Assembly: GCF_017433805.1 (NCBI RefSeq)
Contig: NZ_JAFRGN010000036.1
Span: 62,001 to 126,000 of the forward strand
Reading direction: 5' to 3'
Source of the DNA: Butyrivibrio sp.
GTDB lineage: Bacteria; Bacillota; Clostridia; Lachnospirales; Lachnospiraceae
DNA length: 64,000 nucleotides
Below, piece after piece: positions 44,063 to 54,340 of this stretch. Within the stretch, counting starts at the first letter, position 1, and each line of letters begins with the position of its first letter. The translations under genes and the position numbers were made by a program. The notes beneath the pieces are model-generated. The model saw nothing but the letters and a program-made list of their open reading frames with translations, ran no database searches and had not been told where the DNA came from.

Positions 44063-45844
44063 CTACATTTTGGTCTTTGCTCTGTCAATCGTAATTGTCA
44101 AAACATTAAGTCCCAGCAGATTCTGGTAATTAGTCTCATCCGCCAGTTTCATAACCATCTTTATTCCAATATTCTTTGTAGTATCTTCAGGTCTAAGCTG
44201 TTCTTTCATGCTAACCGGGTCAAATGGAATACAGTCATCTTTAATTCTCAAAAGAATACAATCGTCCTTGCTGACAACTCTTGTCTCTAGATAATGCTTT
44301 TTATTATCACTGGTAAAGCCATATTCTATGACGTTTCTGGCCATTTCCTCAAGACAAAGTGCTGCATACAAAGATACTTTATTATCATATCCCTGTTTCT
44401 TGCAAAAACCTTGAACAAGCTCTGCTGTGTTTGTTACATCTTCCATATTCGTAATACTAACAGCAAGCCTGTCTTCGTCTTTTACTCCAAAGCCATCATC
44501 AAATAATAGCCATTCGTTGACATTACGTGGTATACGACGCCAGTGGATAATAGCATAAACAGGATATACAAACGCTGATATTACTATTCCTATCGGTGTT
44601 GCCAGCCATACACCTAATATACCAATTATAGGTGCAAGTATTAGTGCTGGAAGTACAACACTCGCAAATCCATCTATTACAGAAAATGCATTTACGCAGG
44701 TGTTTTTTCCCATAGCCTGCAGATAGTTAGTCTCCACTTGAACAACCTGAATAAGCGGAATCGACGCAGCATAGATGATAAAGTACTGATGCGCTAATTT
44801 GAATACATTAGACGTAGGGTCTGCAAAGAATATCCTGACTACAGCCCCAGAAAGAAGCATTACAACAACTGCAATAATACATGACAATATCAGAACCTTC
44901 GTAAGTCCAAGCTTAATCAGCTCTTTTATCGAATCCCTATCTTCCTCGCCCACATGAACGCTTCCCAGGGTTCGAACTACTGTACCTGTTCCTAGGCACA
45001 ATGCAATGAACAGTCCCCCAACCATGCCTAGAGCTGATTTAGCCGACATACCATCCTGTCCTGCTACATTAAGAATTATTCTATTTAAAACAACATCCCT
45101 AAACGAAAGGCAAAGTACAAGTAAAGCTCCCGGAAAGCCTATTTTTAGCATATTCCAGGCATCGCCCCAAAGTGCACTTCTAAAACTATATTTAAGCTGT
45201 GATTTTTTACCAAAATAATAGGTCACAAGAATAATAAAATATATCCAGTTGCATATAGAGGTAGAAAGCGCAAGTCCAAATATCCCCATATTAAACACAG
45301 CAACTAATGCTATATTCAAGGTAATATTGCAGATGATCATTGTAGCTATTCCAATGTAATTTCTTTTGCTCTGCCTCTCTAATTGTAGGAATGCCGCCAA
45401 TTGCTGCGACATCATCATTGGGAAAACACCTATTCCATAACCTGATATATATGTGATAAGACTAGCTTTAAGTGTCTCATCTGCGCCGCAAAACGCAGCC
45501 ACTGCTCCAGGGAAGACTAAAAGAATTGATGAAACTAAGATACTGATAATTGCTGTAAGATTAACAGTTAACGAGAATATCCCTGATGTCTTGTCGATAT
45601 TTCCGCTTCCTATATATCTTCCACTCAAAACAGAGCTTCCACCCAAAAGGACAGAACCTGCAGCATTAAGTCCCAGCACAATTGCATAGAACAGACCTAT
45701 TACTCCTACAGAAACAGCATCAATAAACCGTCCAGCTATAATACCGTCTACAATCGAATTAATAGAGCCCATTGCAACTACCATAATCTGAACTGGAAGA
45801 AGCTTAAAAAACAAAACACTACTCATCGAAGTTTTATTTTTCAT
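44063..45844 (-). CDS. MATE-family transporter fused to a C-terminal RsbW-like HATPase domain
   Basis: About 593 residues. The ATG at 45844 is 10 nt from GGAG; an in-frame ATG at 45853 is too close to it. Residues 1-445 have 12 hydrophobic segments and MATE features (GSINSIVDGIIAGRF, a duplicated half near the middle), normally cation-coupled export of drugs or metabolites. Residues 460-593 form a soluble HATPase_c domain of the anti-sigma kinase type: N box LEEMARNVIEYGF, G1-like IKDDCIPFDP and G2-like NIGIKMVMKLAD. There is no frameshift or gap between the parts, so it is a real fusion. What the kinase-like domain acts on is unknown. Confidence 0.88.
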   Translation of the reverse strand: MKNKTSMSSVLFFKLLPVQIMVVAMGSINSIVDGIIAGRFIDAVSVGVIGLFYAIVLGLNAAGSVLLGGSSVLSGRYIGSGNIDKTSGIFSLTVNLTAIISILVSSILLVFPGAVAAFCGADETLKASLITYISGYGIGVFPMMMSQQLAAFLQLERQSKRNYIGIATMIICNITLNIALVAVFNMGIFGLALSTSICNWIYFIILVTYYFGKKSQLKYSFRSALWGDAWNMLKIGFPGALLVLCLSFRDVVLNRIILNVAGQDGMSAKSALGMVGGLFIALCLGTGTVVRTLGSVHVGEEDRDSIKELIKLGLTKVLILSCIIAVVVMLLSGAVVRIFFADPTSNVFKLAHQYFIIYAASIPLIQVVQVETNYLQAMGKNTCVNAFSVIDGFASVVLPALILAPIIGILGVWLATPIGIVISAFVYPVYAIIHWRRIPRNVNEWLLFDDGFGVKDEDRLAVSITNMEDVTNTAELVQGFCKKQGYDNKVSLYAALCLEEMARNVIEYGFTSDNKKHYLETRVVSKDDCILLRIKDDCIPFDPVSMKEQLRPEDTTKNIGIKMVMKLADETNYQNLLGLNVLTITIDRAKTKM

Positions 45845-45982
45845 ATCATTCATTCTCCATTTTTCGCGTATACTATATCACTTTAATGATAACATAGAGC
45901 CCAGGCGACAATAATTAAGCTTTTGTGAAAAAAGAATTACACATTATTTCGCAAGAACAAGGAAAAACCTAGCAAGTAGTGA

Positions 45983-46012
45983 TTGGCTCTACCTCGCGCT
46001 GCGGAATATAGT
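45983..46012 (+). promoter_or_regulatory. Probable promoter of the xylanase gene
   Basis: TTGGCT (45983-45988), an 18-nt GC-rich spacer, TATAGT (46007-46012), about 73 nt before the start codon. Confidence 0.4.
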
Positions 46013-46084
46013 AATATTTGTCAGCTTGGATCAGATACTAAGACTCCGAGCGATTTATAGAAGGTATGGAGGATATTTACAGGT

Positions 46085-47365
46085 ATGAAAAGAAAATGTG
46101 TATTAGCAGGAATTCTTGCTGCTACTCTTCTGGTGGGATGCGGGGGTCCCAATGCCGGAAATGCTGCAGCCGTAGAGAATTCAGCTACAGTTGCTGCTAC
46201 TGAGGCTAGCAGTGCTGAAGAATCAGCTACAGCTGAGAACAGTGCTGATGCTGCAGAGGCTTCTACAGAAGCCGTTGAGGAATTCGTTGATGACGTAGCG
46301 CTTAAGGATCTCTGCGCTGACTACTTCACTCTTGGAGTTGGCATCAATGGAAGTGACCTTTTTAATCAGTGTCTTAATATTCCACAGTATATGGAACTTT
46401 CCAAGAAGCACTTTAACAGTGTTACAATGTCCAATCTCATGAAGAGCTGCTACATCCTTGATCAGATGGGATGCCAGAAGAATCTCGAGAGCGGTGATAA
46501 GGAGGTCGCTGTTTCTTTTGCCTCTATTGATCCTACACTTGAATGGTGCAAGGAAAACGGCATGAAGATGAGAGGCCACACACTTGTATGGCACACACAG
46601 GCGCCTAACTGGTTCTTCAGAGAAGGCTATACAGATGACGGCGACTATGTAGATAAAGAGACAATGCTCGCCCGTATGGAGAGCTATATCAAGCAGGTTA
46701 TGACTCACTGTCAGGAAGAATATCCTGGAGTAATCTACTGCTGGGATGTTGTAAATGAAGCTGTTGACCCTGAAAGCGCTGATCCAGACAGCTTCTTCAA
46801 GTGCAGAACCAAGTGCGGTCAGGATCCTAACCCATGGTACGACACAATCGGACCTGAATATGTAGAGATGGCATTTACCTACGCTAGAAAATATGCTGCA
46901 GACGATGTTAAGCTCTTTTACAATGACTACAACACTTTCCAGGAGCCAAAAACTGAAGGAATCGTTGCTCTTGCAACTTCCCTCAATGAAAAAGGACTCA
47001 TCGATGGTATTGGAATGCAGGGCTATTGGGGAATCAAGTACCCTTCAATCGATGAGATCAAGACAGCAATGACCAAGTTCGCTGAGCTTGGCCTCGAGAT
47101 TCAGGTTACTGAGCTCTCTATCGGTGTTGATAAAGAAACTGACGCTGAATTCGAGAAGCAGGCAACAGCCTACGAGAAAGTATTCGAAATGTTCAAGGAA
47201 ATGGACACTCAGGGTGGCGGCCCAGTTAACATCACCAACGTTACAGTATTTGGTCTTGTTGACCACTACCGCGACGGTGACCAGACAAACACTCGTCTCT
47301 TCGACAAAGACTACCAGCCGAAGGCTGCATTCAAAAAGGTCAGAGCTGTTATGGAGACATATTAA
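46085..47365 (+). CDS. Lipoprotein endo-1,4-beta-xylanase (GH10)
   Basis: A 426-residue protein. The lipoprotein signal ends at LLVGC (Cys about residue 19). An Ala/Ser/Glu/Thr-rich spacer (about 20-70) leads to a GH10 barrel. The acid/base Glu is in WDVVNEAVD and the nucleophile in QVTELSIGVD; HTLVWHTQAPNWFF is also conserved. It should cut xylan backbones at the cell surface. GGAGG lies 13 nt before the ATG. A bidirectional terminator follows. Confidence 0.96.
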   Translation: MKRKCVLAGILAATLLVGCGGPNAGNAAAVENSATVAATEASSAEESATAENSADAAEASTEAVEEFVDDVALKDLCADYFTLGVGINGSDLFNQCLNIPQYMELSKKHFNSVTMSNLMKSCYILDQMGCQKNLESGDKEVAVSFASIDPTLEWCKENGMKMRGHTLVWHTQAPNWFFREGYTDDGDYVDKETMLARMESYIKQVMTHCQEEYPGVIYCWDVVNEAVDPESADPDSFFKCRTKCGQDPNPWYDTIGPEYVEMAFTYARKYAADDVKLFYNDYNTFQEPKTEGIVALATSLNEKGLIDGIGMQGYWGIKYPSIDEIKTAMTKFAELGLEIQVTELSIGVDKETDAEFEKQATAYEKVFEMFKEMDTQGGGPVNITNVTVFGLVDHYRDGDQTNTRLFDKDYQPKAAFKKVRAVMETY

Positions 47366-47375
47366 GATAATAGTA

Positions 47376-47407
47376 AAAGGACATGTGAATCACCTCACAT
47401 GTCCTTT
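47376..47407. terminator. Bidirectional terminator after the xylanase gene
   Basis: Twelve-base arms AAAGGACATGTG / CACATGTCCTTT, between convergent xylanase and pyruvate-kinase-like genes, with TTTAATAATTT after it on the plus strand. Confidence 0.8.
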
Positions 47408-47428
47408 AATAATTTATCTGTCGATTTC

Positions 47429-48406
47429 TTATTCATCACAAGCAGCTTTTACTGTATTTACCATATATCTGATTACTTCTACAGGATAATCTCCTACGGC
47501 AGTCTCCCCAGTTACCATTACAGAACTTGCGCCGTCGATGGCTGCATTGTAGATGTCGCTTACTTCTGCTCTGGTGGGGACTTTGCTGTGTTCCATAGAG
47601 GCAAGCATCTGAGTAACTACCATGAACGGCATATTATGGGTGTTGCATCTAGCAGATATATCTTTTTGTATTTTAGGAAGATTCCAGAGTGGCACAGCAT
47701 TTCCGAGGTCTCCTCTTGCTATGACTATCTCATCCGCATAATCAAAAAAACTTTCCAGATTCTCTACGCCTATTGTGTTCTCGATTTTGGCATATATCTT
47801 AATGTTCTGTCCGCCATTTTTATCCAGCACTTCTCTGACAGTTTTAAGGTCATCTGCGCTTCTGACGAAGGGCTGCATTACTCCAGTTACATTGTAATCA
47901 GCAGCTATTCGTATATTCTCCAAGTCGCTATCTGTTAGTGCTGGCATATCTACTGTTGCACCGACAATAGCTATGCTCTTTCTGCCAGAAAGCTGACCTC
48001 CACGAATTACCTTAAGTTTAGCGCTGCCACTATCAGCTTCAACAACCTTTGCCAGTATCTTGCCATCATCTAGAAGCACTTCATTTCCTGTTTTCATAGC
48101 CTCAAGAATTCGATTATCTACATCTATTCCTGCTGCGCCCAGAATAAACTCATCTTCTTCCTCAAGTATTACAGGAATATCAAGCTTTCCAATTCTTAGC
48201 TCCGGTCCCTGCATATCTATGAGTATCTTGGGCGAAACACCCGCTCTTTTGGCAGCTCTTTTTATGACCTTAATGCTCTCTTCGCAGTCTCTTAACATAA
48301 CATGAGATAAGTTTATCCTGATTCCAGTCATGCCCAAAGAGAACACTTCATATAGTGTTTCCTCGTCCGTGCAGCTTGGTCCTAGTGTTCCAAATACATC
48401 AATCAT
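47429..48406 (-). CDS. Pyruvate kinase-like protein lacking the C-terminal domain
   Basis: A 325-residue protein, against about 470 or more for ordinary pyruvate kinase. The A and small B domains are present: GIRINLSH for RxNxSH, the Lys and Glu in YAKIENTIGVENL, metal Asp in IARGDLG and TRAEVSDIYNAAIDGASSVMVTGETA. The TKGPEIR loop reads MQGPELR. It ends straight after the barrel, so the regulatory C domain is absent. It may have weak or different activity or be a phosphoenolpyruvate-binding relative. Its first 8 bp overlap the upstream lipoprotein gene. Confidence 0.88.
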   Translation of the reverse strand: MIDVFGTLGPSCTDEETLYEVFSLGMTGIRINLSHVMLRDCEESIKVIKRAAKRAGVSPKILIDMQGPELRIGKLDIPVILEEEDEFILGAAGIDVDNRILEAMKTGNEVLLDDGKILAKVVEADSGSAKLKVIRGGQLSGRKSIAIVGATVDMPALTDSDLENIRIAADYNVTGVMQPFVRSADDLKTVREVLDKNGGQNIKIYAKIENTIGVENLESFFDYADEIVIARGDLGNAVPLWNLPKIQKDISARCNTHNMPFMVVTQMLASMEHSKVPTRAEVSDIYNAAIDGASSVMVTGETAVGDYPVEVIRYMVNTVKAACDE

Positions 48407-49127
48407 TATCTACCCCTAGTATCTCTTTCATTAGCTTCTCGTACTCATCCATGGTTATCTTCTCACCTCTATAGGTAAAGTCGCTATTTTCATCATAGCT
48501 GTCATCATCACTATCCCAGTATTCTGCCGACAGTTCAAAAGAGTCAACTACTGCCCCTGTTCCGTCATATAGATCAAACCAGTATATCTGGCGGCCGCCA
48601 TGGGATACATCTCTATGGGTGATGTATGTTCTACCCTCATATACTGTGTAACTGAGTTCACCTGCGGTTCCCTCTCCCTGAGCAAGGACATAAACTCCAC
48701 CATCTCTTGCATCCAGGTACATTCCGCCATAGGGGCCATTCAAGATAAGCTCAGTCTCTCCATCATTATCAAGGTCTATCTTTTCATCGCTCACGCTATA
48801 GCTATCCCATTCTTCCGGATCCTGTGGAAGCTCATTGAACCAAACTTCATACTTGCTACCTTCGAAGTAACCTACTGCACTGATTTCTCCAGCAAGGAAC
48901 TTGTCGTAGATTTCGTCGTTGCTTTCACCCTCGCTAATACTGTTTTCATCAGTGCTGCCAAGTTCCTTAGTCTCATCAGACATTTCTATAGCATCTACTG
49001 CTTCTATGGATTCAACATGCTCAAATGACGCTCCTAAGCTTGTCTCTTCCTGTACTTCCGCCTTATCTGCGCAGCCTGTAAGATATAGGATTAGCCCCAG
49101 GATTGTAATTAGTCTATATTTTTTCAT
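48399..49127 (-). CDS. Acidic lipoprotein of unknown function
   Basis: A 242-residue protein. A signal peptide ends at LYLTGC (Cys about residue 19). A strongly acidic, Ser-rich spacer (about 22-75) is followed by a domain of about 160 residues containing DLDNDGETELILNGPYGGMYLD, which looks like a calcium-binding FG-GAP/EF-like loop. GGAG lies upstream of the ATG. It overlaps the pyruvate-kinase-like gene by 8 bp. I do not recognise the family. Confidence 0.78.
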   Translation of the reverse strand: MKKYRLITILGLILYLTGCADKAEVQEETSLGASFEHVESIEAVDAIEMSDETKELGSTDENSISEGESNDEIYDKFLAGEISAVGYFEGSKYEVWFNELPQDPEEWDSYSVSDEKIDLDNDGETELILNGPYGGMYLDARDGGVYVLAQGEGTAGELSYTVYEGRTYITHRDVSHGGRQIYWFDLYDGTGAVVDSFELSAEYWDSDDDSYDENSDFTYRGEKITMDEYEKLMKEILGVDND

Positions 49128-49181
49128 AATTCATTCTGCTCCCATCAAAATTGGATCCGGCTTACCGGCATAATTGAATCT

Positions 49182-49249
49182 GTCTCCCGTTAATAATTGG
49201 CTCCCGCTAAAAATATGCTTCTGCTATAAATTAGCTTCTGCTATAAATT
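49182..49249. repeat. Four tandem 17-nt repeats upstream of the lipoprotein gene
   Basis: Units at 49182, 49199, 49216 and 49233, each exactly 17 nt. The last two differ by one base (GCTTCTGCTATAAATT shared). The first two are diverged (GTCTCCCGTTAATAATT, GGCTCCCGCTAAAAATA). They start 55 bp upstream of the lipoprotein start, so they may be in its promoter or leader. Confidence 0.7.
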
Positions 49250-49265
49250 CGAACTATCTCATACT

Positions 49266-49530
49266 TTTTATATGTATTTTTCCCATGTAAAAAAGCATCA
49301 AAAGCATATAAAACAGGGCCGTTCTGCCGTTTTTATACGAAATCGCCACCCGTTTACAGAGGGAAAATACGTATAAAACAACCTATTATCCTATGTTTTA
49401 TATAACTCCCCCCTCTTACAGGGTAAAAAAGAACGTATAAAACTCCTAGTATCTGGTAATTTTATACCTCAACCTCTTTTAGCAAGAAAAGAGAACATAT
49501 GAGAGTCAGTAATATCCTAAGATTTATAGC
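49266..49530. repeat. Degenerate array of about 65-nt units with internal dyad symmetry
   Basis: Each unit opens with TTTTATA plus two or so bases (unit starts at 49266, 49331, 49396, 49460 and a decayed one near 49522) and about 40 nt later has the inverted arm C-x-TATAAAAC (ends at 49314, 49379 and 49443; decayed near 49505). A smaller pairing of CCC with AGGG/GGG sits inside. Together with the 17-nt array and the terminator this fills the 476-bp gene-free gap 49128-49603. I see no ORF in it. Confidence 0.65.
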
Positions 49531-49534
49531 ATTT

Positions 49535-49590
49535 AAAACAAAAAAACGGTTCTTACTACCTTCAGTATAACTGATGTAAGCAAGAACCGT
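49535..49590 (-). terminator. Terminator of the glp operon
   Basis: ACGGTTCTTACTAC pairs with GTAAGCAAGAACCGT (49546-49559 and 49576-49590), with an inner TCAGT/ACTGA pair. The minus strand ends in a run of seven T. Confidence 0.82.
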
Positions 49591-49603
49591 CCAATTAACT
49601 GTA

Positions 49604-49969
49604 TTAAGCTATCTCAACATTTCTTGTAGCGATTACGTCTACGCCAGTTCCAGCAACGTCCTTGATAAGCACGTCTCCGATGTGAGCAGGAGCTGCAACA
49701 CAAGCTGCATCGATATCCTTCATTACTTCGAATATCTTGTTCTTGGGAATATCGCTTGCAGTCTTGCAGGATACTCTCTCTTTATCACCGCCAGTAATCT
49801 TAACTGTACTGGTTACGATTCTGGTAGGGTTAACTACTTCTTTTCTGGCATATATATCGCCCTTAGGACAGGTGTTACCTGTAACTTCAGTAACTTCACC
49901 ATTCTCCATGCTGACTGTCAGCATGCAGCCCATAGGACATCCTATACAAGTGAGTTCTCTTTTCTCCAT
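49604..49969 (-). CDS. DUF1667 protein, iron-sulfur or zinc partner of the glycerol-3-phosphate oxidation genes
   Basis: A 121-residue protein with four N-terminal cysteines, CIGCPMGC (residues 8-15) and TCPKG (about 33-37), suited to an iron-sulfur cluster or zinc. It belongs to the DUF1667 family, which regularly follows the two flavoproteins seen upstream. A role in passing electrons from glycerol-3-phosphate oxidation is inferred from this context. AAGGAG precedes the ATG. Confidence 0.88.
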   Translation of the reverse strand: MEKRELTCIGCPMGCMLTVSMENGEVTEVTGNTCPKGDIYARKEVVNPTRIVTSTVKITGGDKERVSCKTASDIPKNKIFEVMKDIDAACVAAPAHIGDVLIKDVAGTGVDVIATRNVEIA

Positions 49970-50024
49970 GATATGTCTCCTTATATTTCAATACATAGCC
50001 ATATTCTAATGGCTGCCTGATTTA

Positions 50025-51293
50025 TCAATCTTTCTCAATCTTAATGGTAATCTTCTTAAGTCCGCTCTTCTCCTGGAGCTGAGTCTTACGAAGAACAATC
50101 TGCTCCATCTCACCAGGTGCCAGGATTCTCTTCTGGTTGTGCATTACTCTCTCATCATCGAAATAAACGCTGACAAAAGAATTCTTGTAAACATCACCAA
50201 CTCTGAATCTGACTGTAAGAAGGTCATCCATTCTATCTACATTGATTGTGCTAGGAACTGTGTATCTGGCACCGTCAGTTGCTGTAACCTCGATAACCTC
50301 AGCATCTCCAGCTTCCTTGCAGCCATCATTTATGTACTTAACTGCGTTCTGACCTGCGCGCTTTGCTTCCTCAGAAACATAGTCAACAAGGTCGTGAACG
50401 TGAAGAACGTTACCACAGGCAAATACGCCAGGAATGTTAGTTTCAAGAGATTCGTTTACTACAGGGCCTGATGTTATAGGACTCATCTGTACTCCAGCAG
50501 CTCTTGAAAGCTCGTTCTCAGGGATAAGTCCACAGGAAAGAAGAAGTGTATCGCATGTATATCTTTCTTCTGTACCTGGAATTGGCTTTCTGTCTGGGCC
50601 AACCTCAGCGATAGTAACAGCTGTCACATGCTCTTTTCCCTCAATATCAACTACTGTATGTGAGAGCTTAAGAGGAATTCCGTAGTCATCAAGACACTGA
50701 ACGATGTTTCTCTTAAGACCGCCTGAGTAAGGCATGAGCTCTGCCACAACCTTAACCTTAGCTCCCTCAAGTGTCATTCTGCGTGCCATGATAAGTCCGA
50801 TATCACCGGATCCAAGGATAACTACCTCTCTACCTGGCATGTAGCCTTCGATATTAACAAGTCTCTGAGCTGTACCAGCTGAGAAGATACCTGCTGGTCT
50901 GTAGCCAGGAATGTTCAGGGCTCCACGAGGCCTCTCTCTACAGCCCATTGCAAGGATAACTGCCTTGGCAGGAATCTGGAACATTCCATCTTCTCTGTTC
51001 ATAGCTGTAACTGTCTTGTCCTCAGCAATGTCCATAACCATTGTGTTAAGCTTATATTCGATTCCAAGGTCCAGTACCTGCTTGATAAATCTGTAAGCGT
51101 ACTCAGGACCTGTGAGCTCTTCTTTAAAAGTGTGGAGTCCGAAACCATTGTGAATACACTGATTCAGGATTCCGCCAAGCTCGTGATCTCTTTCAAGGAT
51201 AAGGATGCTGTCATTTCCAGCTTCCTTAGCAGCTACTGCTGCTGCGAGGCCTGCAGGACCACCGCCAACTATAACTATATCGTATGTCTTCAT
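50025..51293 (-). CDS. NAD(P)/FAD-dependent oxidoreductase of the glp operon
   Basis: A 422-residue flavoprotein. FAD Rossmann motif IVGGGPAGLAAA (about residues 8-19), a second dinucleotide motif ILGSGDIGLIMARR (about 155-168) and the FAD-contacting GVFACGNVLHVHDLVD (about 290-305) are visible. It is 5 bp downstream of the glycerol-3-phosphate dehydrogenase-like gene and probably hands electrons between it, DUF1667 and a carrier. Confidence 0.92.
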   Translation of the reverse strand: MKTYDIVIVGGGPAGLAAAVAAKEAGNDSILILERDHELGGILNQCIHNGFGLHTFKEELTGPEYAYRFIKQVLDLGIEYKLNTMVMDIAEDKTVTAMNREDGMFQIPAKAVILAMGCRERPRGALNIPGYRPAGIFSAGTAQRLVNIEGYMPGREVVILGSGDIGLIMARRMTLEGAKVKVVAELMPYSGGLKRNIVQCLDDYGIPLKLSHTVVDIEGKEHVTAVTIAEVGPDRKPIPGTEERYTCDTLLLSCGLIPENELSRAAGVQMSPITSGPVVNESLETNIPGVFACGNVLHVHDLVDYVSEEAKRAGQNAVKYINDGCKEAGDAEVIEVTATDGARYTVPSTINVDRMDDLLTVRFRVGDVYKNSFVSVYFDDERVMHNQKRILAPGEMEQIVLRKTQLQEKSGLKKITIKIEKD

Positions 51294-51298
51294 GATCC

Positions 51299-52738
51299 TT
51301 ATACCTCCCCTTTAGTTCTCTCAATGACGATATTTGACTTACCGCCGCTCTTAGTGATTTCCTCATAAGAAAGTCCAAGCTCTCTGTTGAGGATTTCCAT
51401 TGTCCTTGGTGAGCAGAAGCCTGCCTGACATCTACCCATTCCAGCTCTTGTTCTGCGCTTAACACCATCAAGTGATCTTGCGCCAAGAGGTCTGTGAATT
51501 GCATCGAGGATCTCGCCCTCTGTGATTGACTCGCATCTGCAAACGATTGTGCCATAAGCTGGATTTTTTTTGATAAGAGCATTCATCTCTTCTACAGAAA
51601 GTCCCTCTGTTCTTGTGATGCCCTTTCTGGTTCCAATCCAGTTCTCTTTCTCTGTGAGATTCATCTTCTCTTTGAGCATATTTCCAACCATCTCGCCGAT
51701 AGCAGGTGATGCAGAAAGACCTGGAGATTCGATTCCAGCTACATCTATAAAGCATGGAGCATCAGCAACCTCCTCGATCACGAACTCGTGTCTCTCGAGG
51801 TGTGCACGAAGTCCGGCAAAAGAGGTAATGACATTTCTCATTGGAAGATTTCTAACATTTTCAGAAGCCTTAGCTGTCAGCTCATCGATTCCCTGAGCTG
51901 TTGTAGCCGTGCCTTCTTTGTTCTCAATATCAATAGCTGTAGGACCTACAAGGAGGTTACCATGTACAGTTGGTGTTACGAGTACTCCCTTACCATACTT
52001 AGTTGGCTGAGGGAAAATAGTGTGTGAAACATATCCGCCAACCTGCTTATCAAGAAGACAGTAATCACCACGTCTCTCGATGATGTGCATCTTGTCAGCA
52101 CTTACCATGTTGTGGATCTTGTCAGCGTACACACCAGCTGCATTTACAACGTATTTTGAAATGTATTCGCCGTTATTGGTTCTAAGGTGCCAAAGGCCAT
52201 CCTCGCCCTTCTTGATATCCTCAACCTTAGTGTTGAATCTGAATTCTACGCCGTTAACGTTGGCATTTTCTGCCATAGCGATAGTGAGCTCGAATGGGCA
52301 GATGATTCCACCTGTTGGAGCAAAAAGAGCTCCCTCAACATTCTCAGAAAGGTTTGGCTCCATCTCAAGAGCTTCCTCTCTTGTAAGAATCTTAAGACCC
52401 TTAACGCCATTCTTAACACCTCTGTCATAAAGAGTCTTAAGACCGTCAAGCTCTTCCTTGTGGATGCATACTACCATTGATCCATTTCTCTTAAATGGGA
52501 TATCAAGGTCCCTTGCAAGGTCATCCATCATCTCATTTCCGCGAACATTGAGCTTAGCCATGAGTGAGCCTTCATCAGCATCAAAACCAGCATGTACAAT
52601 AGCTGAATTAGCCTTTGATGTTCCTTCGCAGACATCTTCGCACTTCTCAAGAACGCATACACTTGCGTTGTAGCGTGAAAGCTGTCTTGCAATCGCACTT
52701 CCGGATACACCGGCACCAATTACAATTACGTCAAACAT
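51299..52738 (-). CDS. Anaerobic glycerol-3-phosphate dehydrogenase-like flavoprotein with BFD-type Fe-S domain
   Basis: A 479-residue protein. The DAO/GlpA-type FAD domain starts with VIVIGAGVSGSAIARQLS and has a long substrate domain (to about residue 375). The C-terminal 90 residues are a BFD-like [2Fe-2S] domain with four Cys in VCRCES and GRCQAGFC. It should oxidise glycerol-3-phosphate to dihydroxyacetone phosphate, fitting its place after glpK. GAGGAG precedes the ATG. Confidence 0.92.
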   Translation of the reverse strand: MFDVIVIGAGVSGSAIARQLSRYNASVCVLEKCEDVCEGTSKANSAIVHAGFDADEGSLMAKLNVRGNEMMDDLARDLDIPFKRNGSMVVCIHKEELDGLKTLYDRGVKNGVKGLKILTREEALEMEPNLSENVEGALFAPTGGIICPFELTIAMAENANVNGVEFRFNTKVEDIKKGEDGLWHLRTNNGEYISKYVVNAAGVYADKIHNMVSADKMHIIERRGDYCLLDKQVGGYVSHTIFPQPTKYGKGVLVTPTVHGNLLVGPTAIDIENKEGTATTAQGIDELTAKASENVRNLPMRNVITSFAGLRAHLERHEFVIEEVADAPCFIDVAGIESPGLSASPAIGEMVGNMLKEKMNLTEKENWIGTRKGITRTEGLSVEEMNALIKKNPAYGTIVCRCESITEGEILDAIHRPLGARSLDGVKRRTRAGMGRCQAGFCSPRTMEILNRELGLSYEEITKSGGKSNIVIERTKGEV

Positions 52739-52794
52739 AATAATCTCCTCTTCTACATCTATCTGTATTTCTCTATCAAGTAATTACTTATTTA

Positions 52795-54312
<1,518 letters not shown>

Positions 54313-54340
54313 TTATACATGTTAAAGCTATTTGCTGTAT

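Noticed and set aside
49182-49530. CRISPR array
   Set aside because: Units are 17 nt without spacers, or about 65 nt with degenerate arms and no constant 25-37-nt repeat. No cas gene is in the window.
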